NCBI GenBank assembly: GCA_002344425.1
Contig: DDTV01000007.1
Location: 1 to 26,544 of the forward strand
Length of the DNA stretch: 26,544 bases
From: Candidatus Falkowbacteria bacterium UBA2355
Lineage (GTDB): Bacteria > Patescibacteriota > Patescibacteriia > Patescibacteriales > Patescibacteriaceae
Direction of reading: 5' to 3'
Below, piece by piece: positions 14,480 through 20,778 of the stretch; positions within the stretch are counted from its first letter, which is position 1; every line of letters begins with the position of its first letter. The notes below the pieces were generated by a model. That model worked only from the letters and a program-made list of their open reading frames with translations. It ran no database searches and was not told the DNA's origin. Made by a program: the position numbers and the translations under genes.

Positions 14480-15682
14480 TTAAAGAGAATTATTTTTGGC
14501 AATGGCGCCAAACTCCAAGGCCGAGGGGCGCGCCGTGCGCGCAAAGGTTTTATAATCAACTTCGAAGAGACCGAACTTCTTGGCAAAGCCGTGCGCCCAT
14601 TCGAAATTATCAATCAATGACCAATGCAAGTAGCCGCGCACATCGGCTCCGTCTTCAATCGCGCGATGAACCTGCTTTAAAATTTCTTTGATATACCAAG
14701 CGCGATGATCATCGTCAACATCGGCCGTTCCGTTTTCGGTTATATAAATCGGGCATTGATAGCGCTTGGTTAAATCCATTAAAACCGGATATATTCCTTG
14801 GGGATACAATTCCCAGCCCATATCATTAACCCGCTCATTCTTGTTTTTGGAAAAACCGTAATTAATCAGATTGTGAAAATAAAAATTCAAACCGATAAAA
14901 TCTTGCTGGTCCTTAATCTTGTTAAGGAAACGGAAGTTCCACCACCACTCGGCAAGAGATTTAAGAACATTATTAATTAAACCGCCCGATGATTCAAAGT
15001 TAATAGTGGGGCTTGCGATGCTGACCTGCGCCGAGTGGTTATGTTCTTTGATTATCGCATAGGCCGCACGGTGCGCTTTAATCAAACGGCTGATAAGAGC
15101 CAAGTAAGAAAAAGGATTTTTTTTCTCGGGCGGCCAAATGCCTTTTAGATATCCGTTGCCGGCATAAATTTCCGGTTCATTCAAAGTAATCCAGAATTTT
15201 ACAGTCGGGAAAGCTTCGACTAATTTTTCAGTGTACTTTTTAAAATATTCAATGATTGAATTCGAGCTCCAACCGCCCTTGGCCAAAAGCCACAGCGGAA
15301 TCGGCCAATGCCAGAGCGTCACAAAGGGTTCAATGCCTTCTTCCTTAAGCCGGCCGATAAAGTTGGCATAACGCGCAATGACCGCTTCATCAAAGCGGCC
15401 TTCTTCGGGTTCAACGCGCGACCATTCGATTGAAAAGCGATAAGCATTGGCATTAATCTTTTTCAAGCATTCGATATCCTCCTCTAATCTGTTCCAAGAA
15501 TCGGCCGCCGCGCCGGACTGAAAATTCGCCGGGTTAAGGCCCTTCTTTTTAAGCTGTGCCAAGCGGCCTTGGGATTTTTCCCATTGGCTCCAATCATTAA
15601 CCAAACCGCCTTCTATTTGATAAGAAGAGGTTGCCGCGCCCCAAAAAAATCCTTGGGGGAAAGATAGCTTTTTTTGTTCCAT
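14480..15682 (-). CDS. Glycoside hydrolase family 1 (beta-glucosidase-like)
   Basis: A 400-aa cytosolic retaining glycosidase of GH1. The opening FPQGFFWGAATSSYQIEGG is the family N-terminal signature; the acid/base is E169 in TLNEP (166-170), the nucleophile E316 in ITENG (314-318), and YLHWSLIDNFEWAHGF closes the sugar site. It is shorter than the usual 440-480 aa because of trimmed loops, but no catalytic part is missing. Beta-glucosidase, beta-galactosidase or phospho-beta-glycosidase cannot be told apart here. It is the first gene of the GH1-EamA-ligase-rluB operon. A TGATATACT extended -10 lies so close to the ATG that the mRNA should be leaderless. Confidence 0.92.
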   Translation of the reverse strand: MEQKKLSFPQGFFWGAATSSYQIEGGLVNDWSQWEKSQGRLAQLKKKGLNPANFQSGAAADSWNRLEEDIECLKKINANAYRFSIEWSRVEPEEGRFDEAVIARYANFIGRLKEEGIEPFVTLWHWPIPLWLLAKGGWSSNSIIEYFKKYTEKLVEAFPTVKFWITLNEPEIYAGNGYLKGIWPPEKKNPFSYLALISRLIKAHRAAYAIIKEHNHSAQVSIASPTINFESSGGLINNVLKSLAEWWWNFRFLNKIKDQQDFIGLNFYFHNLINYGFSKNKNERVNDMGWELYPQGIYPVLMDLTKRYQCPIYITENGTADVDDDHRAWYIKEILKQVHRAIEDGADVRGYLHWSLIDNFEWAHGFAKKFGLFEVDYKTFARTARPSALEFGAIAKNNSL

Positions 15683-15690
15683 ATAATTTC

Positions 15691-15699
15691 AGTATATCA
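15691..15699 (-). promoter_or_regulatory. Extended -10 promoter of the GH1 operon
   Basis: On the minus strand this reads TGATATACT. The start point would be about 15684, and the GH1 ATG is at 15682, so a leaderless transcript is expected. No -35 box of quality is seen. Confidence 0.5.
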
Positions 15700-15731
15700 C
15701 AATAGGAAAAGGCTAGCAGTACGCAAAAACC

Positions 15732-15761
15732 TTGACTAAAGGCCAAATTTAAGGTTATACT
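15732..15761 (+). promoter_or_regulatory. Promoter of the rpmF-nusB-rnc operon
   Basis: TTGACT (15732-15737) and TATACT (15756-15761) are 18 bp apart. Transcription would begin near 15768 and give a leader of about 30 nt, without a Shine-Dalgarno site before rpmF. Confidence 0.75.
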
Positions 15762-15798
15762 TGTCAGGTATTATTAAGACTCAAAACATCACACCTCT

Positions 15799-15987
15799 AT
15801 GGTTCAAATGAAAAAGCGCACGAGCGCCTCGACCGGACGTCGCCGGGCTCACCTCGCGCTCAAGAGCAAAACAGTCAACAAATGTCCGAAGTGCGGCAAA
15901 GCCGTCCAGCCGCATCGCGCCTGCGCTTTCTGCGGAACTTACCGCATGATGGAGACGCTCAAACTTAAGACTAAGAAGAAAAAATAA
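15799..15987 (+). CDS. rpmF: Large ribosomal subunit protein bL32
   Basis: A 62-aa bL32. The N-terminal KKRTSASTGRRRAHLAL block is the rRNA-binding extension. A CPKC pair and a CAFC pair form the four-cysteine zinc ribbon, so this is the zinc-binding form of the protein, and YRMMETLKLKTKKKK closes it. The next gene, nusB, starts directly after the stop codon with no space. Confidence 0.92.
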   Translation: MVQMKKRTSASTGRRRAHLALKSKTVNKCPKCGKAVQPHRACAFCGTYRMMETLKLKTKKKK

Positions 15988-16458
15988 ATGGCCAATCGTC
16001 ATCTATCTCGTACCATCGCCATGCAAACTTTGTTTGCTTGGGATTTTAATGGCCGAGAAGCGGTTGATATTGATAAAGTAATCAAAGAAAACTTTCAGCA
16101 ATTCGCGCCCAGCTTCGATGACCATGGTTTTGTCGAATCGCTGGTACAGGGCGTTCTTAACAACCTCGAAGCGATTAACGCCTACATTGTAAAATACGCC
16201 ACCGAATGGCCGCTTGATCAAATTACGATTGTCGACCGCAATATTTTACGGCTCGGCATTTATGAATTAGTCTTTGATAAAAATATTCCAGCCAAGGTGG
16301 CGATCAATGAAGCCATTGAAATGGCCAAAACCTTCGGCGGCGATTCTTCCGGAAAATTCATCAACGGCGTACTCGGCGCTATCATGAAAGAGATGCCCGC
16401 CAAAGAAGTTGATAAAAATACCGGGCAAGGAACTATTGAAGTGAAACCTGTCGCATGA
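15988..16458 (+). CDS. nusB: Transcription antitermination factor NusB
   Basis: A 156-aa all-helical protein with the NusB pattern: ANRHLSRTIAMQTLFAWDF at the N-terminus, WPLDQITIVDRNILRLGIYEL in the middle and PAKVAINEAIEMAKTFGGDSS with KFINGVLG at the end. NusB works with NusE (S10) on boxA RNA in rRNA antitermination. The final 15 or so residues are a variable tail. It overlaps rnc by 4 nt (ATGA). Its location between bL32 and RNase III puts ribosome-related functions in one operon. Confidence 0.95.
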   Translation: MANRHLSRTIAMQTLFAWDFNGREAVDIDKVIKENFQQFAPSFDDHGFVESLVQGVLNNLEAINAYIVKYATEWPLDQITIVDRNILRLGIYELVFDKNIPAKVAINEAIEMAKTFGGDSSGKFINGVLGAIMKEMPAKEVDKNTGQGTIEVKPVA

Positions 16459-17150
16459 GAGAATTTCAAAAATTGGAAACGGCGCTCGGTTACGAATTCA
16501 AGAATATTGAATTTTTGCGCCAAAGCCTGACTCATCGCTCATATATCAATGAGCATCCCGACTTTAAACTCGGCCATAACGAACGGCTGGAGTTTTTGGG
16601 CGATGCCGTTTTGGAAATCGTCGTAACCGAACATCTCTTCAATACTTTCCCTGACACGCCGGAAGGCGATTTGACTGATTGGCGAGCTTCTTTGGTTAAT
16701 GCAAAAATGCTGGCCTCGATTGCCCAATCATTGTCGGTTGAAGATAATCTTTATTTATCGCGCGGCGAAGCCAAAGATGCGAATTCCAAAGCCCGCCAAT
16801 ATATTCTGGCCAATGCAATGGAGGCGATTATCGGCGCAATGTACTTAGACGGCGGACTTGAAGCGGCCAAGGCCTTTATTCATCGCTCGGTCATTAATCA
16901 GTTAGATAATATTTTAACCAACCGTCTTTATCTTGACCCGAAATCTCGCTTTCAGGAAAAGGCTCAGGAATTAGCCGGCATTACCCCGCATTATCGGGTT
17001 ATTTCCGAAAATGGGCCGGATCATGAGAAAATTTTTGAAGTCGGTCTTTACCTTGATGAAGAGTTGGTTGCCGTCGGGCGAGGCTCTTCCAAACAAGAAG
17101 CGCAGGTCGCCGCGGCCTCCGAAGGGCTTATGGCCAAAGGCTGGAAATAA
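16455..17150 (+). CDS. rnc: Ribonuclease III
   Basis: A 231-aa double-strand-specific endoribonuclease that matures rRNA precursors. The signature NERLEFLGDAVLE is at residues 42-54 (E46 and D50 bind metal); the second metal site lies in ILANAMEAIIG with E123. N120 stands where E. coli has D114, a substitution that I believe is frequent in Patescibacteria. A double-stranded RNA-binding domain fills 160-231 (DPKSRFQEKAQE then GRGSSKQEAQVAAA). It starts in the nusB stop. The final codons are followed almost at once by the promoter of the next gene. Confidence 0.96.
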   Translation: MREFQKLETALGYEFKNIEFLRQSLTHRSYINEHPDFKLGHNERLEFLGDAVLEIVVTEHLFNTFPDTPEGDLTDWRASLVNAKMLASIAQSLSVEDNLYLSRGEAKDANSKARQYILANAMEAIIGAMYLDGGLEAAKAFIHRSVINQLDNILTNRLYLDPKSRFQEKAQELAGITPHYRVISENGPDHEKIFEVGLYLDEELVAVGRGSSKQEAQVAAASEGLMAKGWK

Positions 17151-17152
17151 GC

Positions 17153-17181
17153 TTGCCAGCGGGTGTTTTAAAAGTTATAAT
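17153..17181 (+). promoter_or_regulatory. Promoter of the TraR/DksA-like gene, predicted leaderless
   Basis: TTGCCA (17153-17158) and TATAAT (17176-17181) are 17 bp apart. The -10 ends 8 nt before the ATG at 17190, so transcription should start at or within about 3 nt of the start codon. Confidence 0.75.
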
Positions 17182-17189
17182 TTAGTCAT

Positions 17190-17561
17190 ATGAATCCGGA
17201 AATAATCGAAAAAATCAAACAAGATTTGCTCGCAAAAAAATCCCAGCTCACCAAGGAGCTGGCTGATTTTACTGACCTTGATGAACACGGCAAAAACAAT
17301 CGCGTCGCACAAATGCCCGACTACGGTTCGGAGTCTGATGAAAACGCGCAAGAAGTCGAACAGTATACGACCAATCTCGCCGCTGACAAGGTTCTAGAGA
17401 AAACCCTTAACGATATCAATCAAGCTTTGAAGAGCATTGATGACGGCGACTACGGAAAATGCAAATACTGCGGCAATGAAATAGAAGAAAAGCGTTTGCT
17501 GATTCGTCCCTTCTCCTCATCTTGCGTCGCTTGCAAAACCAAACTCCAAAACGGAAACTAG
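17190..17561 (+). CDS. TraR/DksA-type zinc-finger protein
   Basis: A 123-aa protein with an N-terminal coiled coil (residues 3-85, interrupted by the loop with MPDYGSESDENAQEVEQYT) and a C-terminal four-cysteine zinc finger CKYCGNEIEEKRL then CVACK. Members of this family enter the RNA polymerase secondary channel; DksA needs an acidic tip in the coiled-coil turn, and the DYGSESDEN loop is acidic. Whether it answers to ppGpp is unknown. It has its own promoter and its mRNA is predicted to be leaderless. Confidence 0.9.
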   Translation: MNPEIIEKIKQDLLAKKSQLTKELADFTDLDEHGKNNRVAQMPDYGSESDENAQEVEQYTTNLAADKVLEKTLNDINQALKSIDDGDYGKCKYCGNEIEEKRLLIRPFSSSCVACKTKLQNGN

Positions 17562-17574
17562 TTTAAATCATCAT

Positions 17575-17970
17575 ATGAAAAAATACGCGCCTGCCGTTAT
17601 CGTCGCCGCGTGTTTTTTTATTCTTGATCGCTTTTTAAAAGTTTGGTTTACCCAGAGCGGCGAAGCGGTAAAAAATTATCAAGCCGCTTTTTCTCTTTCC
17701 TTTGGTTTTGATATTCTTTGGCTGGCCGCACTGGTTATTGCCTGCGCCTTGGTATGGTTGATTTTTTCTTTATTAAAAAAAGACGCCCTGGCAACGAGCG
17801 CTCTGATTATTCTCTTGCTTGGCGCCGGCGCCAATTTTTACGACCGTCTTGTCTACGGTTATGTGATTGATTATCTTCAACTGCCGCCTTGGTTGGTATT
17901 TAACTTGGCAGATCTTTTAGTGGTTGGCGGCGCGCTTTTACTCGGCTTGCAAGAACTTAAAAAGAAATAA
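17575..17970 (+). CDS. lspA: Lipoprotein signal peptidase (signal peptidase II), short form
   Basis: A 131-aa membrane protein with four hydrophobic segments. It keeps the LspA sequence marks: D18 (FILDRFLK), GAGANFYDRLVYGYVIDYL with catalytic D99, and FNLADLLVV with catalytic D113. It is about 30 residues shorter than the E. coli enzyme, mainly by loss of periplasmic loop sequence, as is usual in small genomes. It removes the signal peptide from prolipoproteins after lipid attachment to cysteine. It lies 13 nt after the DksA-like gene, and its 3' end overlaps tsaE tail to tail by 14 bp. Confidence 0.9.
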   Translation: MKKYAPAVIVAACFFILDRFLKVWFTQSGEAVKNYQAAFSLSFGFDILWLAALVIACALVWLIFSLLKKDALATSALIILLLGAGANFYDRLVYGYVIDYLQLPPWLVFNLADLLVVGGALLLGLQELKKK

Positions 17971-18379
17971 TTCTTTCTTTGTCTTTGCCATGACCGAGGC
18001 GGATTATTTTTTTTGTGCGAGGCAACATCTTTAAAACCCGATCAGCCCACTCAATAACCACCAAAGCTTCTTCATCCTTAATATAATCTTGTAAACCAAT
18101 GCCCTTTAACGAAGCGGCTTTTTTTATTCGATAAGCATCGACATGAACAAAGCGCTTGATAAAAGGATGTTTAAGTCCCTCATAAACCCGCATTAAAACA
18201 AAGGTCGGGGAATTGACGCTTTTGCTAATCCCGAGTCCCTGGGCCAGGCCTTTGGCAAAAACTGTTTTGCCCGCGCCCAAATCTCCAATTAAGGCCAAGG
18301 TTGTGCCGCGCTTAAGCCCGGCGCTTATTTTTTTCGCTATTGCCCTGGTCTGGGCTTCTGATTTAGTGATAATTTTCAT
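17957..18379 (-). CDS. tsaE: tRNA threonylcarbamoyladenosine biosynthesis ATPase TsaE
   Basis: A 140-aa P-loop protein with Walker A GDLGAGKT at 32-39, SVNSPTFVLMRVYEG, HVDAYRI and VVIEWADRV, the standard TsaE order. It works with TsaB, TsaC and TsaD to make t6A37 in tRNAs that read ANN codons; no partner gene is in the window. Full length. It converges on lspA with a 14-bp overlap of the coding ends. The terminator of the orphan gene upstream ends 35 nt before its ATG, so it is likely expressed from its own promoter. Confidence 0.93.
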   Translation of the reverse strand: MKIITKSEAQTRAIAKKISAGLKRGTTLALIGDLGAGKTVFAKGLAQGLGISKSVNSPTFVLMRVYEGLKHPFIKRFVHVDAYRIKKAASLKGIGLQDYIKDEEALVVIEWADRVLKMLPRTKKIIRLGHGKDKERIISF

Positions 18380-18414
18380 AGCTGTCTTATATAAAGAAGC
18401 TTATCAGATTTGGC

Positions 18415-18449
18415 TAAAAAAATCCCACCGCTGTTTAGGCTGGTGGGAT
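18415..18449 (-). terminator. Intrinsic terminator of the orphan gene at 18468
   Basis: An 8-bp stem (18422-18429 with 18442-18449, ATCCCACC / GGTGGGAT), 12-nt loop, followed by a run of seven to eight Ts on the minus strand. It starts 18 nt after the stop codon. Confidence 0.9.
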
Positions 18450-18467
18450 ATAATCAAAACAAAATCT

Positions 18468-18917
18468 TTAGTGGCTTTTAAGGGCCGATGGTTTGATGAT
18501 GAGATTTTGGCCCCTGAATTTAATTAAAGCTCCGGGCAATTTGTATTTCCTAAGGACATCAATCAACACGTCTTTTAAGGCATTGAAAACCGTCGAGTAA
18601 TCAGCTCGCCTGGAAATAAGGAACTGATATTCTCTTAAAACATCAAAGGGTTTGGCCTGGCTTTTACGTTTGCCTGATCTGACCTTTAAGTCAACGCGCA
18701 ACGGGTTAATGTTATGTTGGTCGGTAATAAGAGCCTTAAAGCCTGGGGTTTTAAGAACTGACCGCAGTTGATCTTCAGCAACCGGTCCGACCTTGGCTCT
18801 ATTATTTAAATTGTGATGAATAAATACTGAGATTGCCTCGCCCAAGGGCATTATTCCCTTGGTGTCTTGAAAATAATTCAAGAGGCACAAGTCTCCATTG
18901 TCTGGTGATTTTTTCAA
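18468..18917 (-). CDS. Uncharacterised orphan protein (149 aa)
   Basis: I do not recognise this protein. It is soluble and basic, with a central RVDLKVRSGKRKSQAKPFDVL segment and an amphipathic C-terminal third (VFNALKDVLIDVLRKYKLPGALIKF). An open frame reaches a TTG at 18959, but the strong ribosome site AAAAGGAG at 18929-18936 lies inside that extension and points to the TTG at 18917, which I use; the shift is not certain. It has its own promoter (18979-19007) and a strong terminator. It is one of the few genes here with a real Shine-Dalgarno site, which hints at an accessory origin. Confidence 0.5.
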   Translation of the reverse strand: MKKSPDNGDLCLLNYFQDTKGIMPLGEAISVFIHHNLNNRAKVGPVAEDQLRSVLKTPGFKALITDQHNINPLRVDLKVRSGKRKSQAKPFDVLREYQFLISRRADYSTVFNALKDVLIDVLRKYKLPGALIKFRGQNLIIKPSALKSH

Positions 18918-18928
18918 TTTATTAATGT

Positions 18929-18936
18929 CTCCTTTT
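18929..18936 (-). promoter_or_regulatory. Shine-Dalgarno site that decides the start of the orphan gene
   Basis: AAAAGGAG on the minus strand, 11 nt before TTG 18917. The upstream TTG at 18959 has no ribosome site. Confidence 0.45.
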
Positions 18937-18978
18937 GGAATTATTGAAATTGTTATCAAAGATCTATTTTAAAAATAA

Positions 18979-19007
18979 AAAATAACACAGCCAAACCAAG
19001 CTGTCAA
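18979..19007 (-). promoter_or_regulatory. Candidate promoter of the orphan gene
   Basis: On the minus strand TTGACA (19002-19007) and TATTTT (18979-18984) are 17 bp apart. The -35 is perfect and the -10 moderate. It lies directly behind the methyltransferase stop. Confidence 0.55.
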
Positions 19008-19019
19008 TCAAAAATTGGT

Positions 19020-19757
19020 TTAAGCAGGGGTTTTAAAATTGGTTTCTAGACCGGTCGCCAAAAATTTTTCAAAACTGGCCGGGCCGGTCTTTTTAAAAGC
19101 CAAAAAAATCGAAACGGCCGAGTTGGGAAAAATTCGGGCCAGAAGTTTTGCCAAGGGCGCGGGCCAAGGATAAAAATTCGAGCCGGCAAATCTTTCTAAA
19201 GTGAACCCGCCATATTGGCTTAAGGTTTTTTCTAGACTCTCTTTGGTATAGGCTCGAACATGAGGCCCCAATAAACGAATTGAAGTAGGCTGTCGGCCGA
19301 ACAATAATAATAAACGGTTGTGCCAAGAGGCCAAATTGGGAACGCCGATAATGAGTCGTCCGCCGGGTTTTAAAACTCGATTCATTTCACTGGCAATAAA
19401 GAAAAATTCTTTAAGGTGTTCTAAAACTTGGTTAATAATTATCAAATCGAAAAAATTGTTTTCATAAGGAAAGACATCGGTTTCTAGATTGATTAGGCTG
19501 AGTTTTATTCCCTTGGCCTCGGCGGCCGAACGATGCGACTCGAGCATATCCAAACCGTAATAAGAAACGGCGATGTTTTTTTCTGCCAAATCATTTTTAA
19601 AGTTAACGATATCATCACCGTCGCCGCAACCGACGTCTAAAACCCGCAATTCACTTTTGTCCTGCGCCGCCTCCAGCGACCAACGCCGGATAATGGCGCG
19701 TCCCCAATTCAAGTAATTGCTTTGAGACTTAAAAGCGACCAAAAATGATTCAAGCAT
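19020..19757 (-). CDS. Class I SAM-dependent methyltransferase
   Basis: A 245-aa Rossmann-fold methyltransferase. Motif I is VLDVGCGDGDD (about residues 40-50), the acidic end of strand 2 is in YYGLDML, and motif IV is FDLIIINQVLEHL; NRVLKPGGRLIIGVPN is the usual post-motif strand. A C-terminal extension of about 80 residues includes LFGRQPTSIRLLGPHVRAYTKESL, the type seen in glycan and lipid methyltransferases (UbiG/Methyltransf_11 group). The substrate cannot be named. An in-frame TTG at 19766 would add three residues. It lies 10 nt downstream of lexA and probably shares its transcript. Confidence 0.88.
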   Translation of the reverse strand: MLESFLVAFKSQSNYLNWGRAIIRRWSLEAAQDKSELRVLDVGCGDGDDIVNFKNDLAEKNIAVSYYGLDMLESHRSAAEAKGIKLSLINLETDVFPYENNFFDLIIINQVLEHLKEFFFIASEMNRVLKPGGRLIIGVPNLASWHNRLLLLFGRQPTSIRLLGPHVRAYTKESLEKTLSQYGGFTLERFAGSNFYPWPAPLAKLLARIFPNSAVSIFLAFKKTGPASFEKFLATGLETNFKTPA

Positions 19758-19767
19758 AACAAGCAAT

Positions 19768-20415
19768 TTAAATTTTAGGTCGCTTAATGACTTTGACGAC
19801 TTGACCGTTAACTAAATAATTTGTCGCATCGCTGACATCAATATATATCGGTTCAATCGGCAAGCTCGATTCGGAAACCAAGGCAATCTCACGATCCGCG
19901 CCGTTTCTATAAAATCTTTTTATATTGGCGGTTTCGTCAATCACCGATAAAACATAGTCTCCGTTGCTCGGCGCCCGTCGCGCGCTGTCGATAATAACAT
20001 AATCGCCGTTTTGAATCGGTCCCCCGTCAAGATTTTTTGCGCGGTTCATTGAATCGCCAACCGCTTTAATAACAAAAAGCCCTTCGGCTTTGCGACGACC
20101 GATCGTCGCCGGGGAAACCTTTAGATAACCTTCAAAATTTTCCTCGGCAAAAATATCAGCCGGTCCGCAGTTGGCAGTGCCCAAAATCGGCAAAGTAAAA
20201 AGATTGGCGGTCTTGGTTCGCAAGGGCCGCGCCGGAGTAATGGTATTTTTTTTGGCATTGACCACCAACAGCCCCTTTTTTTCAAGTTGCTCAAGATGAT
20301 GCTTTACTTTTTGAGGATGGCTTTCGCCAATCAACTGGCCGAGTTTGCGCAAACCGAGCGAGGCGAGGTTCACCTCTGACGATAGGGCCAGTAATTTTTG
20401 CTGAAGAATATGCAT
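19768..20415 (-). CDS. lexA: LexA-like SOS repressor (S24 peptidase family)
   Basis: A 215-aa two-domain repressor. Residues 8-60 form a winged-helix DNA-binding domain (LASLGLRKLGQLIG, then HPQKVKHHLEQLEKKGLL). The C-terminal half is an S24 self-cleaving domain: cleavage site C83-G84 in TANCGPA, nucleophile S122 in GDSMN, general base K166 in IKRFYR. The cleavage dipeptide is Cys-Gly, as in UmuD, rather than the Ala-Gly of most LexA proteins. It faces the DUF6504-like/polymerase pair across a shared promoter region, so regulation of that pair and of itself is likely. The leader would be only about 8 nt. Confidence 0.87.
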   Translation of the reverse strand: MHILQQKLLALSSEVNLASLGLRKLGQLIGESHPQKVKHHLEQLEKKGLLVVNAKKNTITPARPLRTKTANLFTLPILGTANCGPADIFAEENFEGYLKVSPATIGRRKAEGLFVIKAVGDSMNRAKNLDGGPIQNGDYVIIDSARRAPSNGDYVLSVIDETANIKRFYRNGADREIALVSESSLPIEPIYIDVSDATNYLVNGQVVKVIKRPKI

Positions 20416-20429
20416 AGTTTTTCCCTTTA

Positions 20430-20457
20430 ATCATAGCATAGCTATAAAATTTGTCAA
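20430..20457 (-). promoter_or_regulatory. lexA promoter
   Basis: On the minus strand TTGACA (20452-20457) and TATGAT (20430-20435) are 16 bp apart. The -35 lies in the left arm of the inverted repeat at 20451-20479. Confidence 0.75.
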
Positions 20458-20479
20458 GTATGTTCAAGAGACTTGACAA
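20451..20479 (+). promoter_or_regulatory. Candidate LexA operator between divergent promoters
   Basis: TTGTCAAG (20451-20458) and CTTGACAA (20472-20479) form a perfect 8-bp inverted repeat with a 13-bp spacer. They carry the -35 boxes of both divergent promoters. A third TCAAG at 20464-20468 lies one helical turn from the first. A repressor bound here would block both genes. It does not match the E. coli or B. subtilis SOS box. Confidence 0.5.
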
Positions 20480-20501
20480 AATATTTTAGATGGTATATAC
20501 T
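20473..20501 (+). promoter_or_regulatory. Promoter of the DUF6504-like/polymerase operon
   Basis: TTGACA (20473-20478) and TATACT (20496-20501) are 17 bp apart. The start point would be near 20508, about 22 nt before ATG 20530. Confidence 0.85.
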
Positions 20502-20529
20502 GAAAGTGTTAATTCATAACGCGACTCAT

Positions 20530-20778
20530 ATGCACGCACAACTCAATGAACCAATCGAAGTATTGGTTAAATTTTATAAGGCCCAAGTCGTCCCCTCTTT
20601 TTTTAAGTGGCGCAAACGAACTTATCGGGTGGAAAAGGTCAATCTCGTGCATCATGAAAATCAAGGCGAGAATAAAATTTATTATTTCAGCGTTTCCGAC
20701 AACGCCAACTTCTTCCGCCTGGCTTTTTCAACCCGAGATCTCTCTTGGCGAATGAAAGAGCTTTATAATGAAGGCTAA
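20530..20778 (+). CDS. Small DUF6504-like protein paired with the Y-family polymerase
   Basis: An 82-aa protein made of short beta strands with an SH3-like look: LNEPIEVLVKFYKAQVVPSF, then WRKRTYRVEKVNLVHH and YYFSVSDNANFFRLAF. It resembles the DUF6504 proteins that are often beside Y-family polymerases; that assignment is from memory of the pattern. An upstream in-frame start at 20473 is impossible because it lies in the -35 box. It overlaps the polymerase gene by 11 bp, so the two are coupled, and a role as polymerase partner is inferred. Confidence 0.65.
   Translation: MHAQLNEPIEVLVKFYKAQVVPSFFKWRKRTYRVEKVNLVHHENQGENKIYYFSVSDNANFFRLAFSTRDLSWRMKELYNEG

Noticed and set aside
18993..19021. 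Terminator after the methyltransferase gene
   Set aside because: AAACCAA / TTGGTTT can pair, but the loop is 15 nt and no T run follows directly; the region is better explained by the promoter at 18979-19007.
20473..20529. Upstream start of the DUF6504-like gene at 20473
   Set aside because: The codons overlap the -35 and -10 boxes of its own promoter and would not be transcribed.
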